Source: Acidimicrobiia bacterium
GTDB lineage: Bacteria; Actinomycetota; Acidimicrobiia; Acidimicrobiales; AC-14
Assembly: GCA_023265025.1 (NCBI GenBank)
Contig: JAHFUP010000015.1
Coordinates: 1-64,000, forward strand
DNA length: 64,000 bases
Reading direction: 5' to 3'
How positions within the stretch are numbered: the first letter of the stretch is position 1; each line of letters starts with the position of its first letter. The notes under the pieces are model-generated. The model made no database searches, had not been told where the DNA came from, and saw nothing but the letters and a program-made list of their open reading frames with translations. Positions 1 to 6,086 of the stretch are shown here, piece by piece. The position numbers and the translations under genes were made by a program.

Positions 1-36
1 GTCGGCGGCACGATCGCCCGTCAGGGGGAGCTTCAT
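1..36 (-). CDS. HhH-GPD-type DNA glycosylase-like protein, N-terminus only (runs off left edge)
   Basis: Only the first 12 codons are visible, reading MKLPLTGDRAAD from an ATG at 36. The same start is repeated at 797 and 5309, where it continues into ADQLLEDDPLALLIGMLLDQ. That sequence resembles the N-terminus of the actinobacterial HhH-GPD base-excision-repair-like family. This copy may be the intact parental gene, but the body lies outside the window, so its state cannot be judged. Confidence 0.5.
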   Translation of the reverse strand, partial: MKLPLTGDRAAD

Positions 37-115
37 CGGGGCGAGGGTAGCTCGGGCTTCCTGGGTGAGCCTCGGGTAGGCGGTCGGCGGTTGACCTCTC
101 GCCCGCTCACTGGTC

Positions 116-288
116 GCTAGTGCCTCGGCATCATTCGTTCGCTTCGCTCACTCCATTCGGTCGAAGTGATCGTGCTCCGGCGGGCGAGCGGAGCTCGCGC
201 CGCCTCCGCCCTGTCCCTCCCTCGTGTCCGCTGCCGGAGGGGCCGCCTTCGGCGGCGACGGCGGCCACGGACGGGAAACCCCACGAAC
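116..288 (+). repeat. MITE-like interspersed repeat, copy 1 (3'-truncated)
   Basis: First 173 bp of a 203-bp element found complete at 15934-16136 and, inverted, at 25715-25917. It begins with the terminal sequence GCTAGTGCC at 116-124 and stops at CCACGAAC (288), so the last 30 bp and the right terminal repeat are missing. Inside are strong hairpins, including GCGAGC-gga-GCTCGC and GCCGCC-ttc-GGCGGC. No convincing protein is encoded. The loss point lies just before the stop codon of the small gene at 303-482. Confidence 0.8.
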
Positions 289-302
289 TCTGGAGCCGTC
301 AC

Positions 303-482
303 CTACGACTTCGGTAGACCAAACTCTTTCCGAACCGCCTCGAACTGTTCTTCGACGGACGGCATCTGCCGAAATGAACCATCAGCGATCATGCGCTCGT
401 ACTGCTTCCGCCACGCGAGCACATCAGGAGATAGAGCGGGCCGACCTGGGTGCTCATTTGGGGAGTGCGGCAATGCGCTCAC
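303..482 (-). CDS. Small protein of 59 aa, second gene of a mini-operon
   Basis: GTG start at 482 overlaps the stop of the upstream 44-aa gene as GTGA; the stop is TAG at 303-305. The product is charged and looks globular: it begins VSALPHSPNEHPGRP, is Glu/Arg/Gln-rich in the middle (WRKQYERM, VEEQFEAVRKEF) and ends GLPKS. Residues about 22-56 could form helices. The family is not recognised. Base composition is less GC-rich than the neighbours. The 4-base overlap and the operator-like repeats upstream of the pair suggest a two-gene regulatory module of toxin-antitoxin size, but no toxin family signature is visible. Confidence 0.5.
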   Translation of the reverse strand: MSALPHSPNEHPGRPALSPDVLAWRKQYERMIADGSFRQMPSVEEQFEAVRKEFGLPKS

Positions 483-613
483 TCGCCCGCCTCAGCCTCA
501 TCGGGAGGAACGCTCGCCGGCCGGTCTTCGGGCTTGACCGCCAGCAGGATATCGCCGTCGAGCTTGACGGACGTGCCGCGCTCGGCTTCGGTGGGTCTAG
601 AGGAGGGTGTCAT
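479..613 (-). CDS. Small protein of 44 aa, first gene of a mini-operon
   Basis: ATG at 613, TGA at 479-481, overlapping the next gene by four bases. The product begins MTPSSRPTEAERGTSVKLDG, continues DILLAVKPEDRPA and has an acidic tail. The short strand-like segment SVKLDGDILLAV resembles the start of small beta-strand or ribbon-helix-helix DNA-binding antitoxins. That is a weak resemblance only, and no family is claimed. A purine-poor leader makes the ribosome site unclear. A palindrome and repeated CGCTAC hexamers lie 34-66 bp upstream. Confidence 0.45.
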   Translation of the reverse strand: MTPSSRPTEAERGTSVKLDGDILLAVKPEDRPASVPPDEAEAGE

Positions 614-645
614 CTGGCCCCTTGCGGTGAGGCGGCGGGCGAACC

Positions 646-676
646 TGTAGCGGGGCACAGTGTAGCGAAGCTACAC
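646..676. promoter_or_regulatory. Operator-like palindrome and repeated CGCTAC hexamers
   Basis: GTGTAGC-gaa-GCTACAC at 660-676 is a perfect 7-bp-arm palindrome. Its left half repeats the hexamer GTAGCG found 15 bp away at 647-652. The site lies directly upstream of the 613 start on the minus strand, where an autoregulatory operator would be. The same hexamer (read as CGCTAC) recurs three times with 13-bp spacing at 5062-5093. Confidence 0.5.
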
Positions 677-716
677 AGCGGACTTCGTGATTCCGCCTAG
701 CGAATGGGTTGATCGA

Positions 717-797
717 GCAGCATCCCGATCAACAGGGCGAGCCGGTCGTCCTCGAGTAGCTGGTCGGCCGCACGATGGCGGTCAGGGGGAGCTTCAT
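717..797 (-). pseudogene. Truncated, frameshifted copy of the HhH-GPD gene 5' end
   Basis: Starts MKLPLT at 797 like the copies at 36 and 5309. It lacks one base near 780 (GCCATCG where 5309 has GGGCGATCG), so the frame shifts into VRPTSYSRTTG. If the frame is restored it reads ADQLLEDDRLALLIGMLLDQ and then diverges. Homology ends at the same LLDQ point as in the 5208-5309 copy, beyond which the sequences are unrelated. Confidence 0.7.
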
Positions 798-919
798 CGT
801 CATAGGGTACCTCCGGGGCGCGCTCCGTGGGCCAAACCGCTCGCTCGCAGAGCGTAGGGAGAAGTCTGGGACAATGGCGTGGGCTGGAACTGTTCTCTCA
901 TTGAGGTGAAAGGGCCCGG

Positions 920-1282
920 TTGTCGAAGCGAGTCCGGCTGGCAGGCATCGTGGCGGTCGGGTTGCTGATTTTCGGATTCCCCGCCGTGCTCGCTGTCGTA
1001 GGTACTCGCCAGGCTGATCACGAAGCGACACGGGTCCGATTGGCGAGCACGACGGCGCGTGTCGATATCTCGAAGATGCTGGCGACTGCGTTCGACGCCG
1101 GAGCGACCGACCCCATCGCCGCGTCGCTCGGCGTGGGCCGTTCGGACGTCAGCTTTGTGCAGGTTCCCTCGGGCTGGTGTGCTCACGTCTCCATACGCCG
1201 CGTCGTGGCTGAGCGTGACGTGTTCTTGGCCCTGTCGGTAGAGGGCGAATTGCGACCAGTCCGTGGTTGCCCGACGTCGTGA
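920..1282 (+). CDS. Hypothetical membrane-anchored or secreted protein (120 aa)
   Basis: TTG start at 920, preceded by the purine-rich stretch GAGGTGAAAGGG. Residues 1-30 give a basic n-region (SKRVR) followed by a hydrophobic core (LAGIVAVGLLIFGFPAVLAVV), a signal peptide or single anchor. The remaining 90 residues contain two Cys (SGWCAHVSI and PVRGCPTS) that could form a disulfide outside the cell. No family is recognised. It is flanked on both sides by duplicated fragments. Confidence 0.5.
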   Translation: MSKRVRLAGIVAVGLLIFGFPAVLAVVGTRQADHEATRVRLASTTARVDISKMLATAFDAGATDPIAASLGVGRSDVSFVQVPSGWCAHVSIRRVVAERDVFLALSVEGELRPVRGCPTS

Positions 1283-1312
1283 GGCCGGCGAGCGGCTGAG
1301 CGAGCTCCGAGG

Positions 1313-2061
1313 CTACCCCCCGCGCCGGCGGACGGCCCGCCGGATCGGGCCGGCGAAAGCCACCGCCACCGACGCCAGGACGGCGACGGCGACGGCCAAG
1401 AGGACCCGCGTGGTGACGCTCACCGCCGGCGCCCTCCGAGGGGCGTTGCGACTCACGGCCAGGTAGTAGCCGGGGCCGTCGAGCTCGGCGAACAGGCCGT
1501 GGTCGGCGGCGAAGGGCCGGGCCGTGGTCTCAGTCCACGACGCGCCGTCCGATGAGTACAGCAGGGCCGACGCCGGCGCCGCGGCCGTCAGCGCGATGTT
1601 CCCCGGCCGGGCCAGGGTGTCGACCGCCGCCCCGGACGGGAGCGCGGTCAGCGTCACCTGGTAGGCGTTGCTCTCGGGCCGTAGACCCGCCGGCAGCGCG
1701 CCGAGCGTCGCCGGATCGACCGGGTCGACGCGCGGACGGACGCCGGTGTTCGGGGGCGGGCGGCGACCGACCCCGCCTCGATGGTGGCGGTCGCCTGGCC
1801 GTCGGAGGTGGCAGCGGCGGCGGCCGCCGAACCGCCGGCCGACAGCGCCGCCTCCACCGTCGCCGCCGGCGGCGCCGTGCTGGCCCGGGCGACCCCGGGC
1901 GGTGGATTGACCCAGTCGTAGTTCGGCGGCGGGGCGAAACCGTCGAACAGCGTCCGCGCCGGGTGGCCTGCGAGCCATGACGTCGCCAGCGCCACCAGGA
2001 CGTACACCGCGGCCAGGCCGGCGCCGGCGGCCACGAGTCGGCGTCGGGCCGGCGGGATCAA
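1313..2061 (-). pseudogene. Membrane protein of unknown function, copy 1, frameshifted
   Basis: Homologue of the intact gene at 5320-6015. Reading from a TTG at 2061 with GGAG just upstream, the N-terminal half has a hydrophobic segment (LVAAGAGLAAVYVLVALAT) and then FAPPPNYDWVNPPPG. At 1752-1756 a run of five G replaces six in the other copy. That shifts the frame, so the C-terminal half (SSDGASWTETTARPF, GYYLAVSRNAP, then a second membrane segment before a basic tail) is read in another frame. The product would be an N-terminal and C-terminal anchored extracytoplasmic protein. The shift could be real decay, programmed slippage or a homopolymer sequencing error. Confidence 0.65.
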
Positions 2062-2086
2062 CGCTCCAGCGCCGTGTACCGGCCGA

Positions 2087-2275
2087 TCACGGAGCCGACA
2101 GCATCGAGCCTGTTTCCGAAGGCGACGACGGCACGAGCCACACCCGGGCCGACCGGCCGTGGCGACGTAGCCAGCCGAGCACGGCCTCGGGGCTGTCGGC
2201 ATCAAAGAGCACCTCGTCGCCGTCCTGCGCCACCCAGCGCCCCCGGTATGCCATGACTGGCGGCTCAGGCGTCAT
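2087..2275 (-). CDS. DUF5678-like small protein (62 aa)
   Basis: ATG at 2275; an internal ATG seven codons later is an alternative start. The core (YRGRWVAQDGDEVLFDADSP, then EAVLGWLRRHG and ARVWLVPS) matches the YxGxWVAxxxxxVxxxG pattern of DUF5678-type proteins. Members are small cytoplasmic proteins of unknown role. It is divergent from the flavin-oxidase-family gene at 2330 with 54 bp between starts, and upstream of the frameshifted membrane gene. Confidence 0.55.
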   Translation of the reverse strand: MTPEPPVMAYRGRWVAQDGDEVLFDADSPEAVLGWLRRHGRSARVWLVPSSPSETGSMLSAP

Positions 2276-2329
2276 CGGTCCACGGTAGGGCCTTGCGCCG
2301 GCCGGCGGGACGGGCGCAGAGTTGCTTCC

Positions 2330-2929
2330 ATGTACCACCAGGGCAGCCGGGAGCTTCAGGACCACTTCGACAGCCGGCGCATCGCCGACCGGCTGGAACA
2401 GGTGACCGTCCACGCCGAGCTCCATGACGGTGACGTGGCGTTCATCGAGGGATCCTCGATGTTCTTCTTCGCCACCGCGGACGGTGATGGGTGGCCGGAC
2501 GTGTCGTACAAGGGCGGCCGGCCCGGCTTCGTCCGCTGCCTCGACCGCCGGACGATCGCCTTCCCCTCCTACGACGGCAACGGCATGTTCCGGTCCCTCG
2601 GCAACCTGGCGGTCAACGAGCGCGTTGCCCTGCTGTTCGTGAACTTCGCGCAGCCCGACCGGCTCCGGGTGCAGGGGCTGGCGTCGGTCGACCTCGACGA
2701 CCCGCTCGTGACGTCGTGGGAGGGAGCGCAAGCCGTCGTCAGGGTCCGGGTGGTGCGGGCCTTCCCCAACTGCCCGCGCTACATCCACCGCATGACGCTC
2801 GAGGCGCTGTCGGTGTTCGCCCCGGCACCCGGGCACGAACCGCCGGAGCCGGAGTGGAAGGCGATGGAGGTGTTCCGCGAGTTCCTGCCGGGCGTCCGGC
2901 CCGCCGATGACAACGGCGCGCCGGGGTGA
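2330..2929 (+). CDS. Pyridoxamine 5'-phosphate oxidase-family FMN-binding protein
   Basis: A 199-aa cytoplasmic protein with the PPOX split-barrel pattern. FFFATADGDGWPDVSYKGG (about 45-63) is the typical first strands. RTIAFPSYDGNGMFRSLGN (about 77-95) is the FMN phosphate-binding turn. VALLFVNF and LRVQGLASV follow. The family binds FMN or F420 and oxidises or reduces small substrates; the substrate cannot be told here. C-terminal NCPRYIHRM is common in this subgroup. The stop overlaps the next start as GTGA, so the lipoprotein gene at 2926 is probably co-transcribed. Confidence 0.8.
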   Translation: MYHQGSRELQDHFDSRRIADRLEQVTVHAELHDGDVAFIEGSSMFFFATADGDGWPDVSYKGGRPGFVRCLDRRTIAFPSYDGNGMFRSLGNLAVNERVALLFVNFAQPDRLRVQGLASVDLDDPLVTSWEGAQAVVRVRVVRAFPNCPRYIHRMTLEALSVFAPAPGHEPPEPEWKAMEVFREFLPGVRPADDNGAPG

Positions 2930-3723
2930 AATCGAGGCCGAGTCCGATCGTGACCCGCGGCCGCGTGGCCCTCGCCGGCCTCCTCGCCGTGCTCGCCGGC
3001 GGATGTGGCGGGTCGCCGAAGGCCGCGGCGCCGACGGTGACGACGGCATCGACCTCGACGGCATCGACCTCGACGACCGTGCCGACGCCGACCACCGTCA
3101 GGGCCTCGACCACGGTGAAGGCGCCGCCGTTGCCGTCCGCCGCCCAGGACGTCGCCGCGGCCAAGCGCATCCTTCTCCTGGCCGGCGACCTACCGGGGTA
3201 CACACCGAGCCCGACATCGGAGCCGGTCGGGTACTCCAGTGCCTATTTCACCTGCACGAAGAACATGCTTCTGCCCGGTGGGCGATCGCCACGGAGCGCG
3301 AGCCAGGGCGGCTTCATCCTGGACGAGACGGTTGTCGTCCGGGCCGCGCAGACCACCTCGATCTCCTCCTTCGCCGCCTTCGCGACGAGCGAGGCGGATG
3401 CGAAGCGGCTCGTCACGGAGCTGGCGAAGCCGGAGGTCGCCGACTGTGCGGCGAAAACACTGGCCGCGGCAGTGAAGGACCTCACGGGCACGGCACCCAA
3501 CGCCTCGACCGCCACGCTGCCGACGCTCGCCGCCGGCGACGAGTCGACCGGATTGCGCACGACCGCAACCGGTACCACTGCGGTGCTCCAGTACTTCGAT
3601 CTCACGGTGGTCCGCAAGGGTCGGGCTCTCGCGTTCCTCTTCGTGAGCCGACTCGGGAAGACCCCACTTCCCGAGTCGGAGCGCCAACGCCTTGTCAGGG
3701 TCCTCGCAGTCCGCCTGACCTGA
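2926..3723 (+). CDS. Predicted lipoprotein of unknown function (265 aa)
   Basis: GTG start at 2926 overlapping the upstream stop. It has a signal peptide with lipobox LAGGCGGS (cleavage before Cys about 27), then a Thr/Ser-rich stalk (VTTASTSTASTSTTVPTPTT) and a globular domain from about residue 68. Two Cys (FTCTKN, VADCAAK) may pair. The domain (KRILLLAGDLPGYTPSP to the C-terminus) resembles extracytoplasmic sensor-like domains of actinobacterial lipoproteins, but no family is claimed. The protein should sit on the outer face of the membrane. Confidence 0.7.
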   Translation: MKSRPSPIVTRGRVALAGLLAVLAGGCGGSPKAAAPTVTTASTSTASTSTTVPTPTTVRASTTVKAPPLPSAAQDVAAAKRILLLAGDLPGYTPSPTSEPVGYSSAYFTCTKNMLLPGGRSPRSASQGGFILDETVVVRAAQTTSISSFAAFATSEADAKRLVTELAKPEVADCAAKTLAAAVKDLTGTAPNASTATLPTLAAGDESTGLRTTATGTTAVLQYFDLTVVRKGRALAFLFVSRLGKTPLPESERQRLVRVLAVRLT

Positions 3724-3730
3724 CGCTGGG

Positions 3731-4860
3731 CGCCGGCCCGCACCGGTGATGAAATGCCGCGGTAGTCCAACTGTGGGGGGAGATATTCATGGGCCGGCGC
3801 GTCGTTCTTGCCGTCTTCGGGTGCCTGCTGATCGCCGCGTTCGTCACGCCGGCGACCGCTCAGCAGCAACCACGTGGCCCGGTCGTCACGCCCAACATCC
3901 AGGTGACGTCCGACATCCTGCCCGGGCGCATCCACACCGAGCCCCAGATGCTCGTCCACCCCACCGACCCCAACGTCCTCGTGATCGCCGAGGTCGACTT
4001 CAACCGGTCGGCCTGCGGGATCCACGTCAGCCTCGACCGTGGCCGTACCTGGGCCAAGGCGCCGGCGGAGGCCATGCCGCCCGGCTACAAGGCCTGCACT
4101 CGGCCGAACTTCGGCTCGTTCTTCGCGGCCAAGTTCGGCATCGACGGCACCCTCTACCTCGCCGGCACCGCCGGTCTGAACGCCTCTTCGTCCGGCCCCA
4201 ACGACCCCTACGTCGCCCGCACCAAGGACCTCGGTCGCACCTGGCAGTACTCGATCATCAAGAAGTCCGAAGAGCGTGACTTCCCGAAGGCCGACGGCAC
4301 CTCGACCCGCGACTTCGAGCGCTTCGGCTACATCCGTCTCGCCGTGCACCCCACCGACCCCAGCCGGGTCTACGTCGGCTACCGCCGCCAGGGCGCCTTC
4401 CAGCCCGTCGCCCAGGCCTCGGAGCGCTCCGTGGTGTCGGTCTCCACCGACGGTGGGGCGACGTTCAGCCTCCCCACCGACGTCCTCGAGACGAGTTACG
4501 CCCTCACCGACGTGAAGGGCTCCGACCAGCCGGCGATGGCCGTCGCCGAGGACGGCACGATCTACGCGTTCACCAAGGAGCGCCCGCCGCTGTCGACCGC
4601 CCCCGGCGTGACCCAGGCCGCCCTCCCCCTGCCTCCGGGGCCGGCGAACGCCTGCCGCGCCGCCTCCGCCAACCCCGCGGCCCAGCCGTGGGTGCCCACA
4701 CCGGTGCCGTCCAGCATCCCGACGGTCGGCCAGCCCGGCGCCGGCAGCCGCCTGTTCATGTCGAAGTCGACCGACAACGGCAAGACTTGGAAGGCGAACA
4801 CGATCGACACCAGCGGGGTGATCTGCGGACCCTGTCTCACCACACCCGAAGCGGCGATCG
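3731..4860. repeat. 1,130-bp direct repeat, copy A
   Basis: Identical as far as I can read to 8689-9818 (offset 4,958 bp). It starts at CGCCGGCCCGCACCGG and ends at GAAGCGGCGATCG. It includes 58 bp of upstream sequence with the ribosome site and the first 357 codons of the Asp-box protein. The near absence of differences implies a very recent duplication, ongoing gene conversion or an assembly artefact. Confidence 0.9.
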
Positions 4861-5045
4861 CAGCGTGGCCCCAGTGTGGGGGCCGGACAACCTGGCGCTC
4901 GGTGGACTCGACAGCTTCGCTATTCGGAAAAATTCTGAATAGGCAGCCGAAATCGCCCCGTCCCGGCTCGGGAGGGGCCACCATCGGGACTGCGCCGACG
5001 GGCGCAACGATCGCCCCAGATTCCCGTGCCCACTCCGTCGTATAG
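3789..5045 (+). pseudogene. Truncated Asp-box (BNR) beta-propeller exoprotein, copy A
   Basis: Same signal peptide (LAVFGCLLIAAFVTPATA), ribosome site and first 357 residues as the 582-aa gene at 8747. After EAAI at 4860 the sequence diverges and runs 61 unrelated residues (AAWPQCGGRTTWRS onward, Arg/Pro/Gly-rich) to a stop at 5045. The last propeller blades and the C-terminal membrane anchor are missing. It retains Asp-box motifs SLDRGRTWAKA, TKDLGRTWQYS, STDGGATFSLP and STDNGKTWKAN. If translated, it would be secreted rather than anchored. Confidence 0.75.
4920..4942. other. AT-rich imperfect palindrome
   Basis: CTATTCgGAAAAATTCtGAATAG (split as arms CTATTCgGAA and TTCtGAATAG) is nearly symmetrical about AAA. 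It lies 60 bp beyond the duplication end in otherwise GC-rich DNA. It could be a protein-binding or recombination site, or a hairpin. Confidence 0.4.
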
Positions 5046-5061
5046 GAGCAAGAGCGGGGCC

Positions 5062-5100
5062 CGCTACAGTCTCCCGCTACGGTTTTACGCTACGGGTTGC
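5062..5100. promoter_or_regulatory. Three iteron-like CGCTAC direct repeats, 13-bp period
   Basis: CGCTAC occurs at 5062, 5075 and 5088, each starting a 13-bp unit (CGCTACAGTCTCC, CGCTACGGTTTTA, CGCTACGGGTTGC). Direct repeats with close to one helical-turn spacing are typical of binding by small winged-helix or excisionase/MerR-like proteins. No gene reads away from them on either side; the nearest sequence is the HhH fragment. Confidence 0.45.
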
Positions 5101-5207
5101 GATACACCATCCGATCCACGTTGTTCCGAACCTAGGTCTCAGGTTCGTGGTTTTCGCACCACACCGGAAGTGTCGTAGAGGTTAGGCGGCAGGTTCTGGC
5201 TCCATGG

Positions 5208-5309
5208 TTAACGAACCTGCTGGTCGAGCAGCATCCCGATCAGCAGGGCGAGCGGGTCGTCCTCGAGCAGTTGGTCGGCCGCACGATCGCCCGTCAGGGG
5301 GAGCTTCAT
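5208..5309 (-). pseudogene. Truncated copy of the HhH-GPD gene 5' end (33 codons)
   Basis: ATG at 5309. It reads MKLPLTGDRAADQLLEDDPL, then ALLIGMLLDQQVR and a TAA at 5208-5210. Full-length family members exceed 180 residues, so this is a fragment. The ATG lies 10 bp after the stop of the membrane-protein gene (5320-6015) on the same strand. This suggests that the ancestral arrangement was membrane protein followed by HhH-GPD gene. The break point matches that of the 717-797 copy. Confidence 0.7.
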
Positions 5310-5319
5310 GGGGGCGAGG

Positions 5320-6015
5320 CTACCCGCGGCGCCGGCCGACAGCCCGCCGGATCGGACCGGCGAAAGCCACCGCCGCCGACGCGACGACCGCGACGGCGAC
5401 GGCCAGGAGAACCCGGGCGGTGGCGCTCACCGCCGGCGCCTTGCGTGGGGCGTTGCGGCTCACGGCCAGGTAGTACCCGGGCCTGTCGAGCTCGGCGAAC
5501 AGGCCGTGGTCGACGCCGAAGGGCCGGGCCGTGGTCTCGGTCCACGACGCGCCGTCCCGTGAGTACAGCAGGGCCGACGCCGGCCCCGCGGCAGTGAGGG
5601 CGATCGTCCCCGGCCGGGCCAGGGCGTCGACCGGCGCCCCAGACGGGAGATACGTCAGCGTGACCTGGTACGCGTTGCTCTCGGGCCGCAGACCCGCCGG
5701 CAGCGGGCCGAGCGTGGCCGGATCGACCGGGGCCGCTCGCAGCCGGACGCCCGTGTCCGGGGGGCGGGCGGCGACCGAACCCGCCTCGATGGTGGCGGTG
5801 GCCTGGCCGTCGGAGGTGGCGGCGCTGGCGGCCGCGGAACCGCTGACAGACAGCGGCGCCTCCGCCGTCGCCGCCGGCGGCGGGGTGTTGGCCCGGGCGA
5901 TCCCGGGCGGTGGGTTGACCCAGTCGTAGTTCGGCGGCGGGGCGAACCCGTCGAGCAGCGGCCGCGCGGGACGGCCCGCGAGCCATGCCGTGGCCAGCGC
6001 CACCAGGACGTACAT
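5320..6015 (-). CDS. Membrane protein of unknown function, copy 2 (231 aa, N-terminus probably shortened)
   Basis: Intact in the region where copy 1 (1313-2061) is frameshifted. The ATG at 6015 gives MYVLVALATAWLAGRPARP, a membrane segment. An extracytoplasmic domain follows (FAPPPNYDWVNPPPG about 21-35, NAYQVTLTYLPSG, SRDGASWTETTARPF, GYYLAVSRNAP), then a C-terminal membrane segment (VLLAVAVAVVASAAVAFAG) and a basic tail. Homology to copy 1 stops at about 6037, so the 15 N-terminal residues seen in copy 1 are lost or replaced. The domain after PESNAYQVTL resembles a beta-sandwich. No family recognised. Confidence 0.6.
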   Translation of the reverse strand: MYVLVALATAWLAGRPARPLLDGFAPPPNYDWVNPPPGIARANTPPPAATAEAPLSVSGSAAASAATSDGQATATIEAGSVAARPPDTGVRLRAAPVDPATLGPLPAGLRPESNAYQVTLTYLPSGAPVDALARPGTIALTAAGPASALLYSRDGASWTETTARPFGVDHGLFAELDRPGYYLAVSRNAPRKAPAVSATARVLLAVAVAVVASAAVAFAGPIRRAVGRRRG

Positions 6016-6086
6016 CGCGGCCAGGCCGGCGCCGGCGGAGAGGGCCCGGCACCGATCCCGGGTACCGGCTCGGGACAGACTGGACT

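Larger units (their letters stand above)
4861..5207. other. Non-coding junction segment, less GC-rich than its surroundings
   Basis: Sequence between the break of the 1,130-bp repeat and the truncated HhH fragment. Apart from the 61-codon run-on of the truncated gene, no credible gene is seen on either strand. It contains an AT-rich palindrome at 4920-4942 and three 13-bp-spaced CGCTAC repeats at 5062-5100. The stretch 5100-5200 shows nothing else recognisable. It looks like the remains of an inserted module that has lost its genes. Confidence 0.5.
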
